Shown piece after piece: positions 1 to 5,450 of a DNA stretch of 11,052 nt. The notes beneath the pieces were generated by a model. The model was not told where the DNA came from. It did not search any database and saw only the letters and a list, made by a program, of their open reading frames with translations. This DNA comes from an uncultured Kiritimatiellota bacterium (lineage in GTDB: Bacteria; Verrucomicrobiota; Kiritimatiellia; RFP12; UBA1067): contig CAKURH010000109.1 of assembly GCA_934675625.1 (NCBI GenBank), positions 1 to 11,052 of the forward strand. The letters run 5' to 3'. Within the stretch, counting starts at the first letter, position 1. Each line of letters begins with the position of its first letter. The position numbers and the translations under genes are program-made.

Positions 1-62
1 GATCATATATCGTTTGAGCAGATCTGTAATCAACTCATCACGTTGTTTGGTGGCATTACGGC

Positions 63-542
63 ATGTTGAAGAGTATGATGCTTGGAAATGAAGCCCTTTT
101 GAATTGCGAGAAAATCGGTTTTCTCGCTTCGCGGCGTGTGCCGCCGGAGGCGGTGATGCGGTGTCTCGACTGGGCGACGCGGATGCGCGACGAAGGGGTG
201 TGCGTGATGAGCGGGTTTCAGAGTCCGTTGGAGAAGGAAGTCCTCAACATCCTCTTGAAGGGAACTTCGCCCCTCATTCTCGTCCTGGCGCGGCGGATGT
301 GGGACGAACGGTACATTCCCACGCTCTTCCGCAAGCCGCTTGCCGAGGGGCGGCTTCTCGTCGTTTCGCCCGTCTCGCAGTCCATCCGCCGCGTCGATGC
401 CCGCTCCGCCGCCCAACGCAACCGCTGCATTCTCGACCATGCCGATAAACTTTTCCTCGGTGCGCTCGATCCAGACGGCTCGCTGACAGACCTCCTTCCG
501 CCACCCTCGCATTTATATAAATGCGAGGGCGCCCCACTTTAG
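63..542 (+). CDS. DprA-like (SLOG/Rossmann-fold) protein
   Basis: This 159-aa protein resembles the short DprA/Smf-related proteins of the SLOG superfamily, Rossmann-type folds that bind nucleotides or single-stranded DNA. Visible motifs are an N-terminal GNEALLN-KIGFLASRRVP segment (residues 8-27), an SGFQSPLEKEVLNILLKG stretch (50-67) at the place where DprA has its SG-A-GID glycine motif, and an RN pair (119-120) like the DprA RNR motif. Full DprA has additional N- and C-terminal domains that are missing, so natural competence should not be inferred. ATG 63 is the first start after an in-frame stop at 27-29; ATG 75 or 78 is possible and fits the family start slightly better. The last 15 residues are low-complexity and lie over a 26-bp palindrome, so the original C-terminus may have been replaced. 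No operon partner is visible, and the upstream DNA is cut by the window edge. The family is fairly sure; the function is unknown. Confidence 0.75.
   Translation: MLKSMMLGNEALLNCEKIGFLASRRVPPEAVMRCLDWATRMRDEGVCVMSGFQSPLEKEVLNILLKGTSPLILVLARRMWDERYIPTLFRKPLAEGRLLVVSPVSQSIRRVDARSAAQRNRCILDHADKLFLGALDPDGSLTDLLPPPSHLYKCEGAPL
504..529. repeat. 26-bp perfect palindrome
   Basis: The left arm CCCTCGCATTTAT (504-516) is followed directly by its exact reverse complement (517-529). It lies inside the last codons of the DprA-like gene, 11 bp before the stop. As RNA it could fold into a strong hairpin, but no U-run follows, so it is not a standard intrinsic terminator. Confidence 0.9.
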
Positions 543-551
543 GTCGCCAAC

Positions 552-577
552 GTCGCGCGAGACCTGTCGCGCGAGAC
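552..577 (+). repeat. Two 12-bp direct repeats, possible operator
   Basis: GTCGCGCGAGAC occurs exactly at 552-563 and 566-577, two bases apart, so its period is 14 bp. Each copy contains the self-complementary core TCGCGCGA. The pair ends 10 bp before the -10 box at 588-593, so it covers the -35 zone of the nucleotidyltransferase promoter. That is where an autoregulatory protein could bind. The repeats are seen; the operator role is inferred. Confidence 0.55.
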
Positions 578-582
578 GATTA

Positions 583-602
583 TTTGGTATAATCTGCGTC
601 AA
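583..602 (+). promoter_or_regulatory. Extended -10 promoter, leaderless, for the DUF6036-like gene
   Basis: TTTGGTATAATCTGCGTCAA contains TATAAT at 588-593 preceded by TGG, an extended -10 box. Only 9 nt separate it from ATG 603. Transcription would start at or next to the ATG, so the mRNA is probably leaderless, and there is no room for a Shine-Dalgarno site. The same 20-mer recurs at 2157-2176. Confidence 0.8.
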
Positions 603-1184
603 ATGACGACAGAGGAAAGAATTGCGGCACGGGCAGACATTGAGGCGACAAGTGATTTGCTCGAACGCGCCCTGAAACTGGCCGGGCTTCTGGCGACGCT
701 CTTTCAAGAACGTGGCTTCCCCCTTGTTGTCGTTGGCGGAAGCGCAGTTGAGTTCTACACCGAGGGCGGCTACATGAGCGGAGACATCGACTTCTGCCGC
801 AAGACGCTGAAAGCCATTCCGCCGCGACTCATGCAGGAGATTGCCGAATCCCTCGGCGGCAGGGGAATGGGGCGCAGCTGGATGATCTGCGGTTTGTATG
901 TCGATCTGCTCGGAATCTTGGAGAACGAGTCGCTTGTTCCTGAGCGGACGCTGCGGACGCCTTTTGGCGAGGTGCGTGTCATTCCGCCGGAACTCGCGCT
1001 TGTCGAACGTATCCTCTATGCGGAACAGGATGCCGAGTGCAAACCATCCGCGCGGCAGATGATGTGCGCGGCGTTGGGCGATGCGTCGTTCGACTGGACG
1101 GAAGCCGAGCGTTTGGCAAACCTTCGGGACTTCAAGGTTCTGCCGCAACTACGGGCACTCAAGGAGGAGATTTCGCATGCGTGA
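603..1184 (+). CDS. Nucleotidyltransferase-fold protein, DUF6036-like
   Basis: The 193-aa product has the signature of the polymerase-beta-like nucleotidyltransferase fold. VVVGGSAVEF (42-51) carries the GGS motif, GDIDF (60-64) has the two catalytic aspartates D61 and D63, and YVDLL (99-103) gives a third acidic residue, D101, on the expected strand. The spacing and the GYMSGDID context match the DUF6036 type, related more distantly to AbiEii and MNT proteins, many of which are toxin-antitoxin components that transfer a nucleotide to a target. The C-terminal half is helical. ATG 603 is set by the -10 box 9 nt upstream. Its stop overlaps the next gene's start by 8 bp, so the two are translationally linked. 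It could be a toxin or an antitoxin; the sequence does not say which. No active-site residue is missing. Confidence 0.75.
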   Translation: MTTEERIAARADIEATSDLLERALKLAGLLATLFQERGFPLVVVGGSAVEFYTEGGYMSGDIDFCRKTLKAIPPRLMQEIAESLGGRGMGRSWMICGLYVDLLGILENESLVPERTLRTPFGEVRVIPPELALVERILYAEQDAECKPSARQMMCAALGDASFDWTEAERLANLRDFKVLPQLRALKEEISHA

Positions 1185-1371
1185 GCCGATTGTCATCGAA
1201 TGGGAGGAATGGCGGGCGTCTCGTGCGATGAAACGTGAGGCCCTGCGCCGCGCAGGGCTGGATGCGCCCTCTCGGCGGAAGTCGCCTGTCGGAACGTCCG
1301 ACCTACGTTTGCGTCGTGCGTTTGGCGGTAGCCGTGTGCCGAGTTGGGCCGAACGGGCCGCTGTTGGATGA
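1177..1371 (+). CDS. Small basic protein overlapping the nucleotidyltransferase gene
   Basis: A 64-aa reading frame starts at ATG 1177, 8 bp inside the end of the upstream gene, behind a strong Shine-Dalgarno sequence (AAGGAGGAGA at 1161-1170). This is the best ribosome site in the window and it decides the start. The product begins MREPIVIEWEEWRASRAMKR and is rich in Arg and Ala, with one predicted amphipathic helix in its first 28 residues. I recognise no family. Overlap with a nucleotidyltransferase-fold gene and its small size suggest the second member of a toxin-antitoxin-like pair. The Arg/Ser/Gly-rich second half (from about residue 29) looks less protein-like, so the gene may be truncated and run into unrelated DNA. 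Confidence 0.55.
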   Translation: MREPIVIEWEEWRASRAMKREALRRAGLDAPSRRKSPVGTSDLRLRRAFGGSRVPSWAERAAVG

Positions 1372-1385
1372 ACGGTTGATATCAC

Positions 1386-2042
1386 ATGCTGGTTTTTGAC
1401 TGGAAGAGACGGGCGTTGTTGTTCATGCTGGGCGTATCCGTTGCCGGACTGGGCGTTGCGCTGTCCACACAGGCGGGGCTGGGCGCGACGCCCATCTCCA
1501 GCGTTCCGTGGGTTCTGACGCGCGTGACACCGCTTTCCTACGGGACGCTGACGCTGCTCATGAATCTCCTTTTTGTTCTCGGACAGGTCGCGATTCGGCG
1601 GCGGCAATTCGAGCCGTTCCAGTTGCTGCAAATTCCAGCGACGGCGCTCTTCGGCGTGTGCATCGACGGGGGCATGTGGCTGACGCGGCCGTGGGTGACG
1701 GCTGTCTATCCCCTTCAGATCCTGATGCTGATTGGCGGCGCGTTCCTCCTGGCGGTCGGCATCGTCTGCCAAGTCCATTCGGATTTCCTGTGCGTGCCGG
1801 GCGATGCGTTGGTGAAGACGATTGCGCAGACATTCAAGTTCCGCCTGTCACGGGTCAAGATGTGCTTCGATGCCGCACTTGTCCTGTCGGCGCTTGCGGC
1901 GTCATGCGCGTTGCTGCACCGCGTCGAAGGCGTCCGCGAAGGGACAGTCTTGGGCGTCTTCCTCGTCGGCTGGTTCGTCGGTCTGGCCCTCCCGCGTCTG
2001 CGCGGCCTCCGCAAAGTCTGCTACCATTGGGTGGCGACATAG
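1386..2042 (+). CDS. YczE-family (COG2364) integral membrane protein
   Basis: The 218-aa hydrophobic protein has about six membrane segments, near residues 9-29, 51-70, 80-99, 109-130, 158-177 and 188-205. It matches the YczE/YyaS/YitT-type group: a conserved loop after the first helix (AGLGATPISSVPWVLT, 30-45), a PGD-LVK-IAQTF motif around residues 138-149, and a K-x-x-FD pair just before the fifth helix. Members are inner-membrane proteins without a settled function; some sit beside transport or secondary-metabolite genes. The length is normal for the family and the frame is intact. It starts 14 bp after the small upstream gene, with no clear ribosome site or promoter, so it may be read through from the nucleotidyltransferase promoter. 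The two upstream genes look accessory, so shared transcription need not mean shared function. Confidence 0.85.
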   Translation: MLVFDWKRRALLFMLGVSVAGLGVALSTQAGLGATPISSVPWVLTRVTPLSYGTLTLLMNLLFVLGQVAIRRRQFEPFQLLQIPATALFGVCIDGGMWLTRPWVTAVYPLQILMLIGGAFLLAVGIVCQVHSDFLCVPGDALVKTIAQTFKFRLSRVKMCFDAALVLSALAASCALLHRVEGVREGTVLGVFLVGWFVGLALPRLRGLRKVCYHWVAT

Positions 2043-2090
2043 AATCGCATACCCTCAAGTTCTGCAAATCGCCATAGAACATTGTCGATG

Positions 2091-2131
2091 CGCTGACACT
2101 GAAAAAGCTAAAGGAACGAAAGGCTCCGTCA
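2091..2131. repeat. Inverted repeat between the YczE gene and the MNT gene
   Basis: GCTGAC (2091-2096) and GTCAGC (2126-2131) are exact inverted copies, 29 bp apart, in the 133-bp gap. The hairpin would be weak with a long loop and no U-run, so it is a doubtful terminator. Nothing else is supported in this gap apart from the promoter at its end. Confidence 0.3.
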
Positions 2132-2156
2132 GCTTGCTCGTCGCGGTGAACACATT

Positions 2157-2176
2157 TTTGGTATAATCTGCGTCAA
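2157..2176 (+). promoter_or_regulatory. Extended -10 promoter, leaderless, for the MNT gene
   Basis: The 20-mer TTTGGTATAATCTGCGTCAA is identical to the one at 583-602. TATAAT lies at 2162-2167 and the last A is the first base of the start codon, so the gap to ATG is 8 nt. There is no ribosome site; the transcript should be leaderless. Confidence 0.8.
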
Positions 2177-2469
2177 TGAACGTGTTAGACCGAGTGCGCG
2201 AACAGGGCGAGCAAGTGCGTCGATTGGCGAGAAGCCATCGAGGCCGCTCGGTTGCCGTTTTCGGTTCGTGTGCGCGCAGAGAGGAAACGCCCGAAAGCGA
2301 CATCGATTCCCTGATTGACTTCGCCCCGGGTGCTACGCTCTTTGGGTTGGCGGAACTGCAGTCCGAATTACAGGCTCTTTTGGGGCGTCCTGTCGATATC
2401 GTGTCGGCACAGGCTTTGAGGGAAGATTCTTTTGGACGTCGAGTCAGAGAGGAACTGGTGCCGGTATGA
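2176..2469 (+). CDS. MNT-domain minimal nucleotidyltransferase (MntA-like antitoxin)
   Basis: The 97-aa protein is a minimal nucleotidyltransferase of the HEPN/MNT toxin-antitoxin type. It has the GS-x(2)-R motif (AVFGSCARR, 27-35), the SDID motif (41-44) with metal-binding aspartates D42 and D44, and a third acidic residue, D74, in RPVDIVS. In characterised pairs the MNT enzyme attaches AMP groups to the HEPN ribonuclease and silences it. Residue 45 is Ser where most members have Leu or Val, a small departure next to the active site. The length is normal. ATG 2176 is fixed by the leaderless promoter. Its stop overlaps a following ATG (ATGA, 2466-2469), the usual junction with a HEPN gene, but the HEPN frame is broken after 30 codons. 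This is therefore an orphan antitoxin. Confidence 0.9.
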   Translation: MNVLDRVREQGEQVRRLARSHRGRSVAVFGSCARREETPESDIDSLIDFAPGATLFGLAELQSELQALLGRPVDIVSAQALREDSFGRRVREELVPV

Positions 2470-2558
2470 GCGATGAAGACCTCAATCGCCAAGGTCGCCT
2501 CATGGCGGGCTATCCGGCGTCCGCCCCAATGAATCGTTCGGTCGTCCACGCCGTATAA
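2466..2558 (+). pseudogene. Stub of the HEPN toxin gene
   Basis: An ATG overlapping the MNT stop opens a 30-codon frame beginning MSDEDLNRQGRLM and ending at TAA 2556-2558. HEPN partners of MNT proteins normally start with a similar acidic helix and run to roughly 110-140 aa. Here no HEPN R-x(4-6)-H motif is present and no continuation is evident downstream in any frame I examined. The ATGA overlap and opening residues suggest a truncated toxin; the assignment rests on position more than on similarity. Confidence 0.5.
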
Positions 2559-2653
2559 GGTTGGAGTCAAGGCTCAATTATCTGATTAAGCGAATAAAAG
2601 TCGTCCGCCGCCGCGTCTGTGAATTCCTCCGCGCCACGGGCGAGCGAAAAAAA

Positions 2654-2662
2654 TGATATAAT
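2654..2662 (+). promoter_or_regulatory. Orphan extended -10 box
   Basis: TGATATAAT fits the promoter form used elsewhere in the window. Only a 21-codon frame from TTG 2668 follows, so the box either has lost its gene or is a chance match in an A/T-rich patch. Confidence 0.4.
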
Positions 2663-2870
2663 CTTCATTGCTTCTTCGCGTGGGTGCGGTTCGCCGTGCG
2701 CGTGTGAGGGAGCGAATAGAGTTCGAGAACTGATTCGGGCGTCAAGCGACCACGTGTGTATCGACCTCTGTTCCCTATCTTGGATACCGTAATCCCATAA
2801 TCTATGGGTTGAACTTTAGTCGCAGTAATGCATCCAATTGTCGGTCGTCTTTTGATTGGCAGGGGAGCGA

Positions 2871-2884
2871 AAGTGCCTGACCCC
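2871..2884 (+). repeat. REP-like motif
   Basis: AAGTGCCTGACCCC resembles a short sequence I associate with repetitive extragenic palindromes in many environmental bacteria. Only one copy is present here, so repetition in the host cannot be shown. Confidence 0.3.
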
Positions 2885-2953
2885 AGTGGCAGAGTTCGGG
2901 GGGCAGGGTTTAGATGCGTTCGCGACAAGAAATGAGAACTTTGTGCAGAATTC

Positions 2954-3052
2954 TTAAACGCCCAGTTTGAGGTTGGCATAGAAGGCGAAATGGCCCGTCG
3001 CGACGAACCCATTTTGGGTGTAATCCGCCCTGAATGACTTGCGGAGCGTATG
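2954..3052 (-). pseudogene. Possible C-terminal relic of an outer-membrane beta-barrel protein
   Basis: On the minus strand a frame ending at TAA (2956-2954) reads HTLRKSFRADYTQNG and then FVATGHFAFYANLKLGV. The last dozen residues alternate hydrophobic and polar side chains up to the stop, as in the terminal strand of autotransporter and porin barrels. Upstream the frame soon loses this character and reaches a stop near 3110, so only the tail would remain. No start or signal peptide is present. A chance pattern cannot be excluded. Confidence 0.35.
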
Positions 3053-3076
3053 TCGCGGCGTCTCGCGACCGCAAGG

Positions 3077-3112
3077 ATGTCGGTGTAAATGTCGGGGCAA
3101 ATGTCGGTGTTA
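3077..3112 (+). repeat. Three tandem 12-bp units
   Basis: Units ATGTCGGTGTAA, ATGTCGGGGCAA and ATGTCGGTGTTA follow one another with no gap. In the frame starting at 3076 they encode DVGVNVGANVGVK. Similar Val-Gly-Val linkers occur before the winged-helix domain of some AlbA_2/RecG-like regulator proteins, so this may be a scrap of such a gene. The flanking frame, open from ATG 3034 to TAG 3181-3183, shows no domain. Confidence 0.5.
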
Positions 3113-3150
3113 AACTTTCCGCTGCGGCGTCTGGATTCTCACAAGTCCCG

Positions 3151-3174
3151 AAAAACGCCAGTCATAGTGGCTTT
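3151..3174 (-). terminator. Weak candidate terminator for the sirtuin gene
   Basis: Just after the sirtuin stop, the minus strand reads AAAGCCA, a 7-nt loop, TGGC, then GTTTTT. The stem is four G/C-rich pairs plus three A-T pairs across a bulge, followed by a U-run. The position is right, but the stem is short. Confidence 0.35.
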
Positions 3175-3179
3175 GCCGT

Positions 3180-3947
3180 TTAGATCGCGAGGACGGCTTC
3201 GGCGAATGACTGAAGGTCGCGGCAGACGCCGAAGGCGTAATCGTCGAGCGCGGTCTTCTGGGCGTTCACGATGAAGACGCGTCCGCCGGCCTGCAGGGTG
3301 TCGCGCGGCAGGCTCGCGGCCGGGAAGACCGTGAGCGACGTGCCGAGGACGAGGAAGACGTCCGACTGCGCCGCGAGTTCCTGTGCGGACGCAAACGCCG
3401 CTTCGGGCAATGCCTCGCCGAAGAAGGTGATGTCCGGCTTGTAGACGCCGCCGCAGGCGCAGCGCGGCACCTGCGTGGCGGCATCGTCCGGGAAGCGCGC
3501 CTTCAGGTCGGCGAGCATCTTCAGGATTTCGGCAAAGCTCTTCTCGTCGCCGCAGCGGCGGCAGTGGTGGCGCATGGGCGAGCCGTGCACTTCATAGACG
3601 TGGGACGAGCCGGCCTTTTGGTGGAGCATGTCGATGTTCTGCGTCGCGATGCCCTTGAGGCGTCCGATGTCCTCCAGATGCCTGAGCGCACGATGGACGG
3701 GCCCCGGCTGGAAGCGATCCAGTCCGTAGACGAGGTCGGCGCATCCGCGATAGTAGATGGACGGATCGCGGTCGAACCAGTCGATGTCGAAGATGCGCTC
3801 GGCATCCGGCTGGCGGTAAAGTCCCTCCGGCCCCCGGAAGTCGGGGATGCCGCAGAGGGTCGAGACGCCCGCGCCGGTCAGGCAGCCGACGCACCGCGCG
3901 CCCCGAATCGCGTCGATGAGGCTTGTCATTGAATCTTCGCTTCTCAT
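3180..3947 (-). CDS. NAD-dependent protein deacylase, SIR2 family (sirtuin)
   Basis: The 255-aa protein is a complete single-domain sirtuin, which removes acyl groups from lysine using NAD+. It has the NAD-binding GAGVS (25-29) and GIPDFRG (33-39) motifs, TQNID (102-106) with N104 and D106, catalytic H121 in EVHGS, a zinc site formed by C129, C132, C163 and C165, then KPDITFFGE (170-178), GTSL (202-205) and VNAQ (227-230). The second zinc pair is C-A-C rather than C-x-x-C, a variant also found in other bacterial members. ATG 3947 lies 7 nt after a TATAAT box, giving a leaderless mRNA; ATG 3929 would leave a 25-nt leader and is the alternative start. It is transcribed alone and divergently from the ATPase gene. 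It could be a housekeeping deacylase; no defence-type fusion partner is attached. Catalytic residues are all present. Confidence 0.95.
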   Translation of the reverse strand: MRSEDSMTSLIDAIRGARCVGCLTGAGVSTLCGIPDFRGPEGLYRQPDAERIFDIDWFDRDPSIYYRGCADLVYGLDRFQPGPVHRALRHLEDIGRLKGIATQNIDMLHQKAGSSHVYEVHGSPMRHHCRRCGDEKSFAEILKMLADLKARFPDDAATQVPRCACGGVYKPDITFFGEALPEAAFASAQELAAQSDVFLVLGTSLTVFPAASLPRDTLQAGGRVFIVNAQKTALDDYAFGVCRDLQSFAEAVLAI

Positions 3948-3954
3948 GGCGAGA

Positions 3955-3965
3955 ATTATACCACA
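3955..3965 (-). promoter_or_regulatory. Extended -10 promoter of the sirtuin gene
   Basis: On the minus strand the sequence is TGTGGTATAAT, with TATAAT at 3960-3955, 7 nt before ATG 3947. No -35 consensus precedes it. An exact 7-bp inverted repeat (GTTGCCG 3966-3972 with CGGCAAC 4015-4021) lies upstream in the divergent intergenic region. Confidence 0.75.
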
Positions 3966-4057
3966 GTTGCCGCGCGCGCGGCGCGCCTGTACGCCGCCGC
4001 CTCCATCGGCGCCACGGCAACGGCGGAACGCTGACGGCCGCCATCCCCATTCGCCAA

Positions 4058-4126
4058 ATCTCTATTTGACAAATTATCGGATTTCTATTTTACAAATCCT
4101 CGGACTCCTGTTTTACAAATCCTCGG
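4058..4126 (+). repeat. Three 23-bp direct repeats upstream of the ATPase gene
   Basis: Units at 4058-4080, 4081-4103 and 4104-4126 abut exactly. Units 2 and 3 share TTTTACAAATCCTCGG; unit 1 has the variant TTTGACAAATTATCGG. The hexamer at offset 8 of each unit is TTGACA, TTTACA and TTTACA, all -35-like. The hexamer of unit 3 (4112-4117) is 17 bp from the TATACT box at 4135-4140, the ideal spacing. Confidence 0.9.
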
Positions 4127-4140
4127 ATATTTGATATACT
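4112..4140 (+). promoter_or_regulatory. Promoter of the DUF4143 ATPase gene, -35 inside the repeat
   Basis: TTTACA (4112-4117), a 17-bp spacer and TATACT (4135-4140) with an extended TGA upstream form a full promoter. The transcript would have a leader of about 23 nt containing GGAGAAG (4157-4163), 6 nt before ATG 4170. Confidence 0.75.
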
Positions 4141-4169
4141 GTTTCGCGTGTGACTTGGAGAAGAATCCT

Positions 4170-5399
4170 ATGCATAATATCAATAGATGGAACCTGTCCG
4201 TCTTACGGAGGGCGCTACGCACACGCCGCGTTGTCGTCGTCTCTGGCGCACGACAATGTGGGAAATCGACATTGCTGGAGATGTTTTTTAGCGATAAACT
4301 TCAGATTCGCAGTTTGGACTCCAAGCAACTCCGGGATGCCGCCTTACTCGACCCCCAGAGTTTTGTGCGCCATGACGGAGCCACACCGATGGTCATTGAC
4401 GAAATCCAAAAAGCGCCTGAATTGCTGTCGGAAATTAAACTTGTCGTCGACAAAGACCGACGCCCCGGACAGTTTGTCGTCACAGGATCGGCCGACATCT
4501 ATTCGGCCCCTGAATCGGACGAGAGCCTTGCAGGACGGGTGAAAAACATCCGGATGAGAACTTTCACGCAAGGTGAACTCCGCAATGCGCAACCAACCTT
4601 CCTGAAAAGACTGTTTGCAAATGATTTCACAGACAAGTTTCCCGACTGCGACAAGCGCGGTGTTCTCGAACAGGCGTTCTGTGGCGGATATCCAGAAGTC
4701 ATCAGCCTTGAAGAGGAAGATCGTCGCGAATGGTTTCAAGACTACGTCAAGGCGCTTTTCTCAAAGGACATCAAAGATGACGAACGCATTCGGCGGCAAC
4801 GCGCGCTCAAAGACCTTCTGAAAGCCGTTGCCGCATGGTCATCGAAGTTTGCCGACACCGAAAAGCTCATGGCCGCTTGCGGACTCTCCCGCCCCTCATA
4901 TTCTGAATATCTGGGTGCCCTTGAACGGTATTACCTGTGCGAACGGGTTGAAGCGTGGACGGGAACCGACTATGCCCGAATCGGCAAGCGTCCCAAATGG
5001 TACATGTGCGATACGGGACTGATGGCGGCCGTCTTGAACTGGCGCATCAGAGACATTGAACTTGATTCCGACAAATCCGGCAAGATTGTCGAAACGCTTG
5101 TCTTCTCCGAACTTGCAGCACAGGTTGACCTGTCCGGCGACTACGCACTCTACCAGTACCGCGACATCGACAAGCGCGAGATTGACTTCATTGTCGAGAA
5201 CGCGGACGGAGACCTCGCCGGCATAGAAGTCAAGGCAGGCACTGGCGTCGGCACGAACGACTTCAAGCATCTCGTTTGGTTTCGCGACAATCTGGCAAAG
5301 GGCCGGAAGTTCATCGGCATCGTAATCTACACGGGCAACAAGGTGCTCTCGTTCGGGGACGGCAGGCTCGCCGTGCCCATTTCCGCGCTTTGGGCCTGA
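4170..5399 (+). CDS. AAA_14/DUF4143-family ATP-binding protein
   Basis: This 409-aa protein belongs to the widespread AAA_14 plus DUF4143 ATPases of unknown role. The N-terminal domain has a Walker A loop GARQCGKST (26-34), Walker B MVIDE (74-78), a sensor-like VTGSADI (104-110) and AGR (121-123). GGYPEV (172-177) marks the transition to the C-terminal part. That part carries DTGL (281-284) and a PD-(D/E)xK nuclease-like pattern: E308 and E314 in VETLVFSEL, D339 in EIDFIV, and E353/K355 in IEVKAG. The length is typical. ATG 4170 is chosen because GGAGAAG lies 6 nt upstream; the earlier TTG at 4131 overlaps the -10 box and cannot be transcribed from it. The gene is monocistronic. A short palindrome (CCGCTTTTGCGG, 5429-5440) 30 bp downstream is a weak terminator candidate. 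Such genes are often carried in multiple copies; a defence or stress role is only guessed. Confidence 0.92.
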   Translation: MHNINRWNLSVLRRALRTRRVVVVSGARQCGKSTLLEMFFSDKLQIRSLDSKQLRDAALLDPQSFVRHDGATPMVIDEIQKAPELLSEIKLVVDKDRRPGQFVVTGSADIYSAPESDESLAGRVKNIRMRTFTQGELRNAQPTFLKRLFANDFTDKFPDCDKRGVLEQAFCGGYPEVISLEEEDRREWFQDYVKALFSKDIKDDERIRRQRALKDLLKAVAAWSSKFADTEKLMAACGLSRPSYSEYLGALERYYLCERVEAWTGTDYARIGKRPKWYMCDTGLMAAVLNWRIRDIELDSDKSGKIVETLVFSELAAQVDLSGDYALYQYRDIDKREIDFIVENADGDLAGIEVKAGTGVGTNDFKHLVWFRDNLAKGRKFIGIVIYTGNKVLSFGDGRLAVPISALWA

Positions 5400-5450
5400 C
5401 TCGTCGAATTGAAGGATTTAACACAGTGCCGCTTTTGCGGGGTGGCCGTT

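Larger units (their letters stand above)
2559..3179. other. Gene-poor stretch with relics and motifs
   Basis: No intact gene is supported in these 620 bp. It holds an orphan extended -10 box (2654-2662), a short conserved-looking REP-type motif (2871-2884), a possible outer-membrane barrel tail on the minus strand (2954-3052), a small inverted repeat (GTCGCG 3052-3057 with CGCGAC 3064-3069), a 12-bp triplicate (3077-3112) and a weak terminator for the sirtuin (3151-3174). A 115-codon minus frame over 2665-3012 is Ser/Thr/Pro/Arg-rich without recognisable domains and I do not call it. Confidence 0.6.

Noticed and set aside
2570..2669. 33-codon minus-strand frame starting MKIISFFSLARG
   Set aside because: No recognisable similarity and no promoter; too short to support on its own.
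2665..3012. 115-codon minus-strand frame in the gene-poor stretch
   Set aside because: No domain, no ribosome site, composition rich in Ser, Thr, Pro and Arg; another frame of the same DNA has the better barrel-like tail.
3089..3274. Plus-strand frame beginning in the 12-bp triplicate
   Set aside because: It overlaps the end of the certain sirtuin gene on the other strand and becomes a run of Arg.
4058..4126. CRISPR array
   Set aside because: The 23-bp units abut with no unique spacers and no cas genes are nearby.
4131..4169. TTG start for the ATPase giving 13 extra residues
   Set aside because: The TTG overlaps the -10 hexamer, so it would not be in the transcript; ATG 4170 has a good ribosome site.
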